Assembly (NCBI GenBank): GCA_965206405.1 | Contig: CBDBJQ010000006.1 | Span: 868,001-932,000 of the forward strand | Source: CBDBJQ01 sp965206405 | GTDB lineage: Bacteria; Pseudomonadota; Alphaproteobacteria; UBA8366 | Direction: 5' to 3' | Length of the DNA stretch: 64,000 nucleotides | Shown here: piece after piece, positions 34,806 through 42,835 of the stretch | How positions within the stretch are numbered: position 1 is the stretch's first letter | Layout: each line of letters starts with the position of its first letter | Notes under the pieces: model-generated | Told to the model about the DNA's origin: nothing | The model's input: only the letters and a program-made list of their open reading frames with translations | Database searches by the model: none | Position numbers and translations under genes: made by a program

Positions 34806-35708
34806 ATGCTGATCGGAATCGATGTCGGTGGAACCAAGCTTGAGGTCGCGGCCCTGAACGAAGAGGGCCGCATTCTGTTTCGCGAGCGGAGTGCGACGCC
34901 GGCCGGAGACTACGATGCGATCGTCAGGGTCATTGCCGACCTCGTGGCCAAGGCGGAGAAAACGGTCGGCGACGAGGGCCGGGTCGGGATCGGCATTCCG
35001 GGAACGATGTCGCCGGCCACGGGGCTGGTGAAGAACGCCTACAATCTGGCTCTCAATGGCCGTCCCTTTGACCGTGATGTCGCCGAAGTGCTCGGGCGGC
35101 CGGTCCGTGTGGTCAACGACGCCAACTGTTTTGCGCTCTCGGAAGCGGTCGATGGTGCCGGTGCCGGGAAGGGCGTGGTCTGGGGGATCATCCTTGGAAC
35201 CGGGTGCGGCAGCGGTATCGTCGTTGATGGTCGCGTGTTCTCCGGGGCGAACGCCATTGCCGGTGAATGGGGGCACAACCCGCTGCCGTGGCCGGGGATA
35301 GATGAGCTGCCAGGCCTGGACTGCACCTGCGGGAAAAAGGGGTGCATCGAAACTTTCATTTCCGGGCGGGGGCTGGAACGTCACCATGAGCGGGATTCCG
35401 GGGAGACGCTCAGGGCGCCAGAAATCATCGCCCGGGCGGAAGCGGGGGACGATGTGGCGGAACGAAACCTGGCCCGCTTCGAGAATCGTCTTGCGCGGGC
35501 GCTCGCCTCGGTGATCAACCTTCTTGACCCCGATGTGATCGTTCTCGGCGGCGGTATGTCCAATACCCGGCATCTTTATGATCGGATGCCGGAGCTTTGG
35601 GGAGAGTGGGTTTTCTCGGATCGGGTCGACACGCCGCTCCTCGAGCCCCGCTACGGAGATTCGAGCGGCGTGCGTGGCGCCGCCTGGCTGTGGGCGCAAG
35701 GCGAGTAG
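34806..35708 (+). CDS. ROK-family sugar kinase
   Basis: Phosphorylates a hexose with ATP. The 300-residue product has the nucleotide-binding start MLIGIDVGGTKLEVAAL, VGIGIPGTMSP, VNDANCFALSEA with the catalytic aspartate, ILGTGCGSGIVVDG, and the ROK zinc motif GEWGHNPLP followed by CTCGKKGCIE. It resembles the fructokinase/N-acetylglucosamine kinase group; the sugar cannot be fixed from sequence alone. It is divergent from the MoaB-like gene and dinB follows 5 bp downstream, so dinB is probably transcribed with it. Confidence 0.9.
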   Translation: MLIGIDVGGTKLEVAALNEEGRILFRERSATPAGDYDAIVRVIADLVAKAEKTVGDEGRVGIGIPGTMSPATGLVKNAYNLALNGRPFDRDVAEVLGRPVRVVNDANCFALSEAVDGAGAGKGVVWGIILGTGCGSGIVVDGRVFSGANAIAGEWGHNPLPWPGIDELPGLDCTCGKKGCIETFISGRGLERHHERDSGETLRAPEIIARAEAGDDVAERNLARFENRLARALASVINLLDPDVIVLGGGMSNTRHLYDRMPELWGEWVFSDRVDTPLLEPRYGDSSGVRGAAWLWAQGE

Positions 35709-35713
35709 GCACG

Positions 35714-37006
35714 ATGACTGACCCGACACGCTGGCTGTGCCGGGACTGCCTTGCAACGGATCTTGCCCCGGTGCCGGAGCATTGCCGGGTCTGTCACTCG
35801 ACCCGCATCGTCGCCCATGCCGAACTCGACGATATGGTAATCGCCCATATCGATTGCGACGCGTTCTATGCCTCGGTCGAGAAACGGGACAATCCCGATC
35901 TTCACGACAGGCCAGTGGTAATCGGCCGCGGACATCGCGGGGTGGTAGCAGCGGCCTGCTATGTGGCCCGCATGTACGGCATCAGATCCGCGATGCCGAT
36001 GTTCAAGGCCCTGGAGGCCTGTCCGCAGGCTGTTGTCATTCCTCCCGACATGAACAAGTACCGGGCCGCCGGCGAAGCTGTCCGAAGCCTGATGCAGGAA
36101 GTCACACCCCTAGTCCAGCCTCTGTCGATCGACGAAGCCTTCCTTGATCTGTCGCCGAGCATGCAGGGAACGGACAGTAGTTCCGCCATGCTGCTCGCGG
36201 CGCTGGTGCTCAGGATCGAGGAGAAAGTCGGGGTGACCGCGAGTATTGGCCTGAGTTATGCCAAGTTCCTCGCCAAGATCGCATCTGATCTCGACAAGCC
36301 GCGCGGGTTTGCCGTGATCGGTCGTAGCGAGGCGCGCACGTTCCTTGCCGACAAGCCTGTTTCCCTGCTCTGGGGCGTCGGCCCCGCCATCGCGCAGCGC
36401 CTGCGCCGAGCCGGAATTACCAAGATCGGGCAATTACAGGATCTCAATGTCGCCAACAACAAGATCATGGATAGTTACGGCGTTCTCGGCCAACGCATCA
36501 TCCGTCTCGCTCGTGGCGAGGACGACCGCAAGGTCGAGCCCTTTCAGCCGACCAAAAGCGTGTCGGCTGAAACTACCTTTGCCGAGGATCTCAAGGATCT
36601 TGAGGCGCTCGAGGCCCGTTTGCGACCGCTCGTCGACCGGGTCGCTGACCGTCTTGATCGCAAAAATCTTGCCGGTAGAACCGTGACCCTGAAGCTGAAG
36701 CAGTCCGATTTCCGCCAACTGACCCGGAGTCGGAGCTTGCAGGCTCCGACGCTGCGGGCGGACGACATCTTTGAGATCGCCCGCACCCTGCTGCAGCCCG
36801 AGACGGACGGGCGCAGCTATCGGCTGATCGGTGTGGGGGTGAGCGAGCTGGAGGAAACGGCCCAAGCTGCGCCGTCGGATTTGTTTGAGATATCTGGCAT
36901 GGGCGCCGACGCGAACCTTGGAATGGGACCCGAGGTGAGTCCGAGCATGAGTTCAAAAACAAATCTGGAAGCCGATCCGGGAGCTGATCTGGGCGACAGG
37001 CGCTGA
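35714..37006 (+). CDS. dinB: DNA polymerase IV with N-terminal zinc finger
   Basis: Y-family translesion polymerase. The 430-residue product begins with a four-cysteine knuckle (C9, C12, C24, C27: LCRDC, HCRVC), then the catalytic palm IAHIDCDAFYASVEKRDNP and LSIDEAFLDLS with the metal-binding Asp-Glu pair. Helix-hairpin-helix LLWGVGPAIAQRLRRAGITK and a little-finger domain follow. A loosely structured tail with DLFEI, possibly a clamp-binding motif, ends the protein. The zinc knuckle is, to my knowledge, seen in other alphaproteobacterial DinB proteins. No LexA-like operator was recognised in the 5-bp gap, so SOS control would have to act further upstream. Confidence 0.92.
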   Translation: MTDPTRWLCRDCLATDLAPVPEHCRVCHSTRIVAHAELDDMVIAHIDCDAFYASVEKRDNPDLHDRPVVIGRGHRGVVAAACYVARMYGIRSAMPMFKALEACPQAVVIPPDMNKYRAAGEAVRSLMQEVTPLVQPLSIDEAFLDLSPSMQGTDSSSAMLLAALVLRIEEKVGVTASIGLSYAKFLAKIASDLDKPRGFAVIGRSEARTFLADKPVSLLWGVGPAIAQRLRRAGITKIGQLQDLNVANNKIMDSYGVLGQRIIRLARGEDDRKVEPFQPTKSVSAETTFAEDLKDLEALEARLRPLVDRVADRLDRKNLAGRTVTLKLKQSDFRQLTRSRSLQAPTLRADDIFEIARTLLQPETDGRSYRLIGVGVSELEETAQAAPSDLFEISGMGADANLGMGPEVSPSMSSKTNLEADPGADLGDRR

Positions 37007-37092
37007 ACCGTTGCCATGCTGGACAAAATGCCCTCGTCGGGAAATTTTAGCACTGGATCCCGGTGCCAGACCGGGTCAGAAGGAGATCGAAG

Positions 37093-38058
37093 ATGGCAGA
37101 AAAACCAGTCCTGTGGCTGACCCGGCGGTTGCCCGAGGCGGTCGAGGCGCGGGCGGCGCGTGACTATGAGGCTGTTCTCAATCCCGAGGACGTCCAGTAC
37201 GACGCTGCTGCGATCATCGAGCGCAGCCAGGATATGGATGCCATCCTCACCTGTGCCACGGAGCGTTTTGACGCTGCAGTAATCGAGAAGCTCGCGCGAA
37301 GGGTGCGCGTGGTTGCGACCTATTCGGTCGGCTATGAGCATATCGACACCGAGACCGCGACGCGGCGGGAACTACTCGTCACCAACACCCCCGATGTTCT
37401 GACCGCGGCAACCGCCGATCTAACCCTGTTGCTGATCTTGGGCGCGGCTCGGCGGGCCCATGAATGGGGTTCATTGCTCCGGGACGGAAGGTGGGGGCGG
37501 TGGAATGCGATCGATCTTCTCGGCACCGACGTGACCGGCCGCCGGCTCGGTATTTTTGGCATGGGCCGCATCGGCCAGGCTGTCGCCGAGCGGGCGAGCG
37601 GGTTCCGTATGAAGATCCATTACCACAATCGCAACCGGCTCGCGCCGGAGATCGAGGGGGATGCCGTCTGGCACGATAATGTGGAGAGTCTCCTCGGCGT
37701 TTCCGAAATCCTGTCGCTCAATTCGCCGTCCACGCCGGAAACCGAGGGTTTTCTCGATGCTCGCCGCATAGCGCTGTTGCCGGACAGCGCCATCGTCATC
37801 AATTCCTCGCGGGGAAACGTCATTGACGACGATGCCCTGATCGCAGCACTGAAAGACGGCAAGCTGGCGGCGGCGGGTCTCGATGTGTTCGCTGGCGAGC
37901 CGATGCTCGATCCCCGTTATCTGGGTCTGCCAAACGCCTTCCTGATGCCGCATATCGGCAGCGCAACGCTGGAGACGCGCAACGCCATGGGTTTCCGGGC
38001 GCTCGATAATATCGACGCTGTATTCGCCGGCCGCGAACCGCCTGACCGGATCGCCTGA
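37093..38058 (+). CDS. D-2-hydroxyacid dehydrogenase, glyoxylate/hydroxypyruvate reductase type
   Basis: NAD(P)H-dependent reductase of 2-keto acids, most like glyoxylate reductases. The 321-residue product has the substrate-domain motif VATYSVGYEHIDTETATRR, the Rossmann loop LGIFGMGRIGQAVAERA, and the catalytic set Arg (INSSRGNVIDD), Glu (VFAGEPMLDP) and His (LMPHIGSATLETR). The arginine of GRIGQ-(x)n-NRNR hints at NADP preference. ATG 37093 follows AGGAGATCGAAG. A 15-bp tandem repeat that includes its stop codon follows. Confidence 0.9.
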   Translation: MAEKPVLWLTRRLPEAVEARAARDYEAVLNPEDVQYDAAAIIERSQDMDAILTCATERFDAAVIEKLARRVRVVATYSVGYEHIDTETATRRELLVTNTPDVLTAATADLTLLLILGAARRAHEWGSLLRDGRWGRWNAIDLLGTDVTGRRLGIFGMGRIGQAVAERASGFRMKIHYHNRNRLAPEIEGDAVWHDNVESLLGVSEILSLNSPSTPETEGFLDARRIALLPDSAIVINSSRGNVIDDDALIAALKDGKLAAAGLDVFAGEPMLDPRYLGLPNAFLMPHIGSATLETRNAMGFRALDNIDAVFAGREPPDRIA

Positions 38059-38113
38059 CGCCAGATCACCTGACGCCAGATCGCCTGATGCCAGATCGCC
38101 TGACGCCGGACCG
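38054..38113. repeat. Four 15-bp tandem repeats over the dehydrogenase stop codon
   Basis: CCTGACGCCAGATCR-type units occupy 38054-38068, 38069-38083, 38084-38098 and 38099-38113. The first contains the TGA of the dehydrogenase (38056-38058) and every later unit has TGA in the same frame. The repeat fills the gap up to the convergent aspS stop at 38117. Confidence 0.85.
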
Positions 38114-38116
38114 CCT

Positions 38117-39901
38117 TTATTCGGTGGTGTCGGGCGGTGGATCGACGCGGAGGTGCAGTTCTTCGAGATGCTCGGATGGTACCTCCGAGGGGGCGCCCAT
38201 CATCAAATCCTGGGCCTGCTGGTTCATCGGGAAGGCGACAACCTCACGGATATTGGGCTCGTCGGCTAGCAGCATCACGATGCGATCTATGCCCGGAGCC
38301 GAACCACCGCAGGGCGGCGCGCCGTAGCTTAGCGCCTCGACCATGCCACTGAACTCTCGGTCGACCTCTTCCTGGGTGTAGCTGGCGATCGCAAAAGCCT
38401 CGTACATGATATCGAGGCTGTGGTTCCTGATCGCGCCGGAGGACAGCTCGACGCCGTTGCAGACGATGTCGTACTGGTACGCCTTGACGGCGAGGGGATC
38501 CGGGCCTTTCAGCGCCTCAAGGCCACCCTGCGGCATCGAGAACGGGTTGTGGCTGAAGCCGACTTTCCCCGTCTGCCGGTCGGGCTCATACATCGGATAA
38601 TCAACGATCCAGCAGAACTTGAACGGGCCATCCTCGCGGACTCCCAGGTCCTCGGCGAGGCGGTCGCGCACGAGACCGGCGAGGCGGGCGGCGTCCTCCG
38701 CCTCGTCGCAGGCGAAAAATACCGCGTCACCATCCTCAAGGCCGGCTGTCGCGCGCACCGCTGCAACCCGTTCGGGCTCGAGATTGCGGGCGATCGGGCC
38801 AGTGCCGCCGCCATCGGTACAGACGATGTATCCAAGGCCCGGCGCACCTTCGTCGCGCGCCCAGTCGTTCAGCCGGTCGAACCAGCTACGCGGCTGCGCC
38901 GCGCCACCAGGCGCCGGAATTGCCCTGACCACGGCGCCGCTCTCGATAGCCTTGGCGAATATGCCGAAGCCGGAGCCGCGGAAGGCCTCGGTGACATCCG
39001 TGATCTCGATCGGGTTGCGCAAATCCGGCTTGTCGGATCCATATTTGAGCATCGCCTCATCAAAGGGGATGCGGGGAAAGGGCGGCGCGGTCACCTCCCG
39101 GCCGCCGGCGAACTCGACGAAGGTGCCGGCGAGCACGGGCTCGATTGTTGCAAACACGTCTTCCTGGGTCGCGAAGGCCATCTCGAAATCGAGCTGATAG
39201 AACTCGCCCGGTGACCGATCGGCCCGGGCGTCCTCGTCACGAAAGCACGGGGCGATCTGAAAATAACGGTCAAAGCCCGCCACCATCAGCAGCTGCTTGA
39301 ACTGCTGGGGGGCCTGGGGCAAGGCATAGAAACGCCCGGGATGGAGCCGGCTCGGGACCAGAAAATCGCGCGCCCCTTCCGGTGAGGAGGAGGTCAGGAT
39401 CGGCGTCTGGAACTCGGTGAAACCGGCCTCGACCATGCGCCGGCGGATCGATGTGATGACCTGCGAACGCAGCATGATGTTGCGGTGTGGAGCCTCGCGC
39501 CGCAGATCGAGAAACCGGTGTTTCAGCCTGATGTCCTCGGGATATCCCGCTTCCTGATTGACCGGCATCGGCAGTGATTTCGCCGTGGAAATGGTCTCGA
39601 GGGTGGCGACCCGGAGTTCAATTTCTCCGGTTGGAAGTTCCGGATTGACGGTATCGGCGGTTCGCGGTTGCACCTCGCCAGTCACGGTGATCACGGTTTC
39701 GTTACCAAGCTGTTCGACCTCGGCGAAGGCGGGGTCGGAGGAATCAGTCACACATTGGGTGATGCCGTAGTGATCGCGCAGATCAATGAAGAGGAGATGG
39801 CCATGGTCGCGGATCCGGTGGACCCAGCCAGACAGGCGTGCCGTCTCGCCGGCGTGCTCGCCCCGGAGTTCACCGCAGGTATGGGTGCGGTAGGGATGCA
39901 T
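38117..39901 (-). CDS. aspS: Aspartyl-tRNA synthetase, probably non-discriminating
   Basis: Class IIb synthetase. The 594-residue product has the OB-fold anticodon domain (LSGWVHRIRDHGHLLFIDLR), motif 2 region (FRDEDARADRSPGEFYQLDF), the bacterial GAD insertion and motif 3 near the end (GGSAPGIDRIVMLL). The VHRxRDHG stretch carries a histidine that in Pseudomonas AspRS is linked to charging of both tRNA-Asp and tRNA-Asn, so a tRNA-dependent asparagine route is likely; this is inference from one signature. ATG 39901 begins MHPYRTHTCGEL. Confidence 0.94.
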   Translation of the reverse strand: MHPYRTHTCGELRGEHAGETARLSGWVHRIRDHGHLLFIDLRDHYGITQCVTDSSDPAFAEVEQLGNETVITVTGEVQPRTADTVNPELPTGEIELRVATLETISTAKSLPMPVNQEAGYPEDIRLKHRFLDLRREAPHRNIMLRSQVITSIRRRMVEAGFTEFQTPILTSSSPEGARDFLVPSRLHPGRFYALPQAPQQFKQLLMVAGFDRYFQIAPCFRDEDARADRSPGEFYQLDFEMAFATQEDVFATIEPVLAGTFVEFAGGREVTAPPFPRIPFDEAMLKYGSDKPDLRNPIEITDVTEAFRGSGFGIFAKAIESGAVVRAIPAPGGAAQPRSWFDRLNDWARDEGAPGLGYIVCTDGGGTGPIARNLEPERVAAVRATAGLEDGDAVFFACDEAEDAARLAGLVRDRLAEDLGVREDGPFKFCWIVDYPMYEPDRQTGKVGFSHNPFSMPQGGLEALKGPDPLAVKAYQYDIVCNGVELSSGAIRNHSLDIMYEAFAIASYTQEEVDREFSGMVEALSYGAPPCGGSAPGIDRIVMLLADEPNIREVVAFPMNQQAQDLMMGAPSEVPSEHLEELHLRVDPPPDTTE

Positions 39902-40058
39902 GGTTGAAATATCTCGAAGCAATTTTTGGAGACCCGCGGCCAGGGCCGGGTTTGGTCAACCCTGTGCGGGGAAGGTCCGGGCGGCATAGGTCAATCTCAG
40001 GCCTTGATTGTCAAGAAAAATGAAGAAGATACCCCGTGTCGGTAGGCTCTTTTTGCCC

Positions 40059-40064
40059 TATAAT
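40059..40064 (+). promoter_or_regulatory. TATAAT close to the rnd start
   Basis: An exact TATAAT lies 10 bp before the ATG at 40075. The -35 region at 17 bp (GTGTCG) is poor. If used, transcription would start about 4 nt before the ATG, giving an almost leaderless mRNA, which fits the absence of a Shine-Dalgarno sequence. Confidence 0.35.
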
Positions 40065-40074
40065 CCGGCCCTTG

Positions 40075-41241
40075 ATGACTTCCCCCATGATCACGAATAG
40101 CGATGCCCTAGCCCGATTCTGCAGCGAGCAACGCGGGGCCGGTTTCGTTGCCATCGACACCGAGTTCATTCGCGAACGGACCTACTGGCCCGTGGTGTGC
40201 CTGATCCAGGTTGCGGGACCGGAAGAGAGTGTGATTGTCGACGCCCTCGCCCCCGGCATCGATCTCTCGCCGATTGGCGCGCTGGCTGCGGATCCCGATA
40301 TCGTGAAGGTGTTCCATGGCGGACGTGAAGATCTCGCTATCTTCCTGCGGCTCTTCGGAAATCTTCCGACTCCGGTTTTCGACACCCAGGTTGCGGGCAT
40401 GGTTTGCGGTCTCGGCGAGCAGGCGTCGTTCGAGAAAATGGCGGCGCAGCTATTGAATGTACGTATCGAGAAAACCGCCCAGCGGGCCGACTGGTCGCGC
40501 CGGCCGCTGGATAAGGAGATGATCCATTATGCGCTTGGGGATGTGGTGCATCTGCGCGACGCCTATCTCAGGATCATTACCGATCTGGATAGCTCCGGAC
40601 GGTGGGGGTGGGTTGAGGAGGAACTCGCTGGCCTGATCAATCCGGAGCTGTACGCAACGGAGCCCGACACGGCCTGGCGGAGGCTGAAAATCAGAACCGG
40701 ATCTCCCCGGTTTCTGGCAGCCCTGCAGGCAGCCGCGGCATGGCGCGAGCGCGAAGCGCAACGCAAGGATCTGCCGCGGCAATGGGTGCTTCGGGATCAG
40801 GCGCTGATCGAACTGGCGCGCCTTCAGCCACGAACACCGGCGGCGTTATCGAAAATTCGTGATGTCTCCAAGGGTTTTCTGCAAAGCCGGGGAGCCGCTG
40901 AATTGATCGAGGTGGTCCACCGTGCCTCGAAGTCCGACCCGGTCGATCCCATACCGCCGCTACGCGAGGACAACCGGCGCCGGAAACCGCCGGAAGCGGT
41001 GGTGGAGCTGCTAAGAGCGCTTCTCTCGGTGGTCTGCCGCGAAGCGGGGGTGGCGCCGAAACTGGTGGCCGATTCAGCCGATCTCCGGCATATCGCCGCC
41101 GATGGCGAGATCGATATCCCGGCCATGCGGGGCTGGCGTCGCGAACTTTTCGGCGAGAAAGCGCTGGCCCTGCGCGAGGGGAAGGTCGGACTTTCGGCAG
41201 AGGGTGGCGAGGTGCACATCGTGCCCCTCGTGCGGCACTGA
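40075..41241 (+). CDS. rnd: Ribonuclease D
   Basis: 3'-5' exoribonuclease that trims tRNA and other stable RNAs. The 388-residue product has the DEDD exonuclease core: Exo I FVAIDTEFIRERTYWPVVCL, Exo II VFHGGREDLAIF, Exo III IHYALGDVVHLRDAYL with the catalytic Tyr/Asp. One or two HRDC-like helical regions follow (KDLPRQWVLRDQALIELARL). ATG 40075 is favoured; ATG 40087 and GTG 40036 are alternatives in frame. Convergent with ppx. Confidence 0.92.
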   Translation: MTSPMITNSDALARFCSEQRGAGFVAIDTEFIRERTYWPVVCLIQVAGPEESVIVDALAPGIDLSPIGALAADPDIVKVFHGGREDLAIFLRLFGNLPTPVFDTQVAGMVCGLGEQASFEKMAAQLLNVRIEKTAQRADWSRRPLDKEMIHYALGDVVHLRDAYLRIITDLDSSGRWGWVEEELAGLINPELYATEPDTAWRRLKIRTGSPRFLAALQAAAAWREREAQRKDLPRQWVLRDQALIELARLQPRTPAALSKIRDVSKGFLQSRGAAELIEVVHRASKSDPVDPIPPLREDNRRRKPPEAVVELLRALLSVVCREAGVAPKLVADSADLRHIAADGEIDIPAMRGWRRELFGEKALALREGKVGLSAEGGEVHIVPLVRH

Positions 41242-41307
41242 CGCGCTATAATTGCACGCAGCACAGACGGTGCCGATAACGGCATGCAGCGCTACGCGCC
41301 TGGAAGA

Positions 41308-42831
41308 TCAGGAGGCGGCCTGTCGCGGAATTCGCGCGGTGCTCTCCAGATGAACCACAGGTTTGCAGCCGACGATATCGGCAAGGGCGCGGAAACGGCG
41401 CTCGACCACATCGCTGACCAGCAGCCGCTCGTAATCCGGCACGGTCAGGGTCAGTTCCTTGCCCTTGCGGGTCAGGGAGATTTCCTCCAGAAGCCGGATG
41501 GCGCCGCCGGAGACGGTGTAGGCAAGACGGAGAACCATTCCGATTGCCTGCGCTCTGGCTTTTTGCTTTTTCGTAAGCAGCTTGCCGACTCCCCAGCGTT
41601 TGATGATCCCATCCATCGCCGCGTGGCGCGATGCGACGGCGATTGCGAGCATCGTGCGTTCGCTGTGGTCAATACCGCTCAGGGGCATGCGCAGGATGCG
41701 CAAGAACACCTGCTCGGCGCGGTAATCGGGATGTTCCGACCAGCCAATATCGGCGAGATGGCAGGCAGCCAGGCGAAGACGGGCGGTGCGCGCCTTGTAT
41801 TTTTTGAACGGAGCCGCAGTCCAGCGCCACAGTAGCTCGCCATCGGCGGTCTGACGACCCATTCGTTCTGTCATTTCGATACACATCGCGATCAGGGGAT
41901 CCTGCGACCGTTGCTGTTTTGGAATCTTGGCGAACAGACATCCCTCGCGGAGCCCGAGAGCGGAAATCATTACTTCTTTCACGCCTGAGGCCTGGACCAG
42001 GCTTTCCAGTAGCCTTGCGGCCGGAACCACCGTTTCGGTGCGCTGGCGGGCGAAACCTTCGATCTGGGCCATGTGTGTCGCTGGCTTTGTCGCAGCGATG
42101 TCGGCGATCATGGCGACATCCCGGGCCGGGATCCGGTAGCCATGGAGAACCCGCAACGGGTAGTTCTTGTGTTCCATGTGGATGCGCGCCAGAGCCCGCC
42201 AGGTACCGCCGACAGCATAAAAGACCCGCTCCTGGCCATGTTGCAGCCAGGGCAGGCGCTTGAGTTGCGGGTCGAATAGTTTTTTGGGCATGTCCTTGAC
42301 CGCAATCCCGCTCTCCAGCAGGCGCAGGGTGCCAAAGGGGAGGGTCTCACGTTTGGCTATTTGTCCTTCCGCGATCTTGACCAACTCGATGCTGCCGCCG
42401 CCGAGATCGCCCGCTATTCCGTCCGCCGCGGGGATTCCCGACAGCACGCCGAGACCCGAAAATCGGGCTTCCTGCTGACCCGAGAGCACGGTGACAGAGA
42501 GGCCGCATTCATGGGCGATCCTGGCGATGAAGGCGGGACCGTTCTCGGCGATCCGAACCGCCGCAGTGGCGACAGCCTCGATGTGGGTGACCCCAAGCGA
42601 GTTAGTCAGCGAGACGAAGCGATGCAGGCTCTGCATCGCCAGCGTGATGGCCTCTTCCGGCATTCGGCCGGTCGCGTCGAGACTGCGGCCGAGACCGCAC
42701 AGGACTTTCTCGTTGAAGAGCGGCAGGGGGGCTCGTTCCAGCCTGCTGTAGACGACAAGCCGGATCGAGTTGGATCCAATGTCGATCACAGCGACCGGAG
42801 GTTCTCCCTGCCGGTTGAGTACTCCCGGCAT
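41308..42831 (-). CDS. ppx: Exopolyphosphatase, Ppx/GppA family
   Basis: Hydrolyses terminal phosphates of polyphosphate, and possibly pppGpp. The 507-residue product shows the actin-like fold motifs VAVIDIGSNSIRLVVYSR at the start, EAVATAAVRIAENG, GIAGDLGGGSIELVKI and YAVGGTWRALARIH, followed by an HD-like helical domain. ATG 42831 lies 4 bp after the ppk stop and has GAGG upstream; longer starts inside ppk are less likely. ppk-ppx is a common operon for balanced polyphosphate turnover. Confidence 0.92.
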   Translation of the reverse strand: MPGVLNRQGEPPVAVIDIGSNSIRLVVYSRLERAPLPLFNEKVLCGLGRSLDATGRMPEEAITLAMQSLHRFVSLTNSLGVTHIEAVATAAVRIAENGPAFIARIAHECGLSVTVLSGQQEARFSGLGVLSGIPAADGIAGDLGGGSIELVKIAEGQIAKRETLPFGTLRLLESGIAVKDMPKKLFDPQLKRLPWLQHGQERVFYAVGGTWRALARIHMEHKNYPLRVLHGYRIPARDVAMIADIAATKPATHMAQIEGFARQRTETVVPAARLLESLVQASGVKEVMISALGLREGCLFAKIPKQQRSQDPLIAMCIEMTERMGRQTADGELLWRWTAAPFKKYKARTARLRLAACHLADIGWSEHPDYRAEQVFLRILRMPLSGIDHSERTMLAIAVASRHAAMDGIIKRWGVGKLLTKKQKARAQAIGMVLRLAYTVSGGAIRLLEEISLTRKGKELTLTVPDYERLLVSDVVERRFRALADIVGCKPVVHLESTARIPRQAAS

Positions 42832-42835
42832 TGCC

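Noticed and set aside
38054..38113. CRISPR-like array
   Set aside because: Units are 15 bp and directly adjacent with no spacers; it is a minisatellite.
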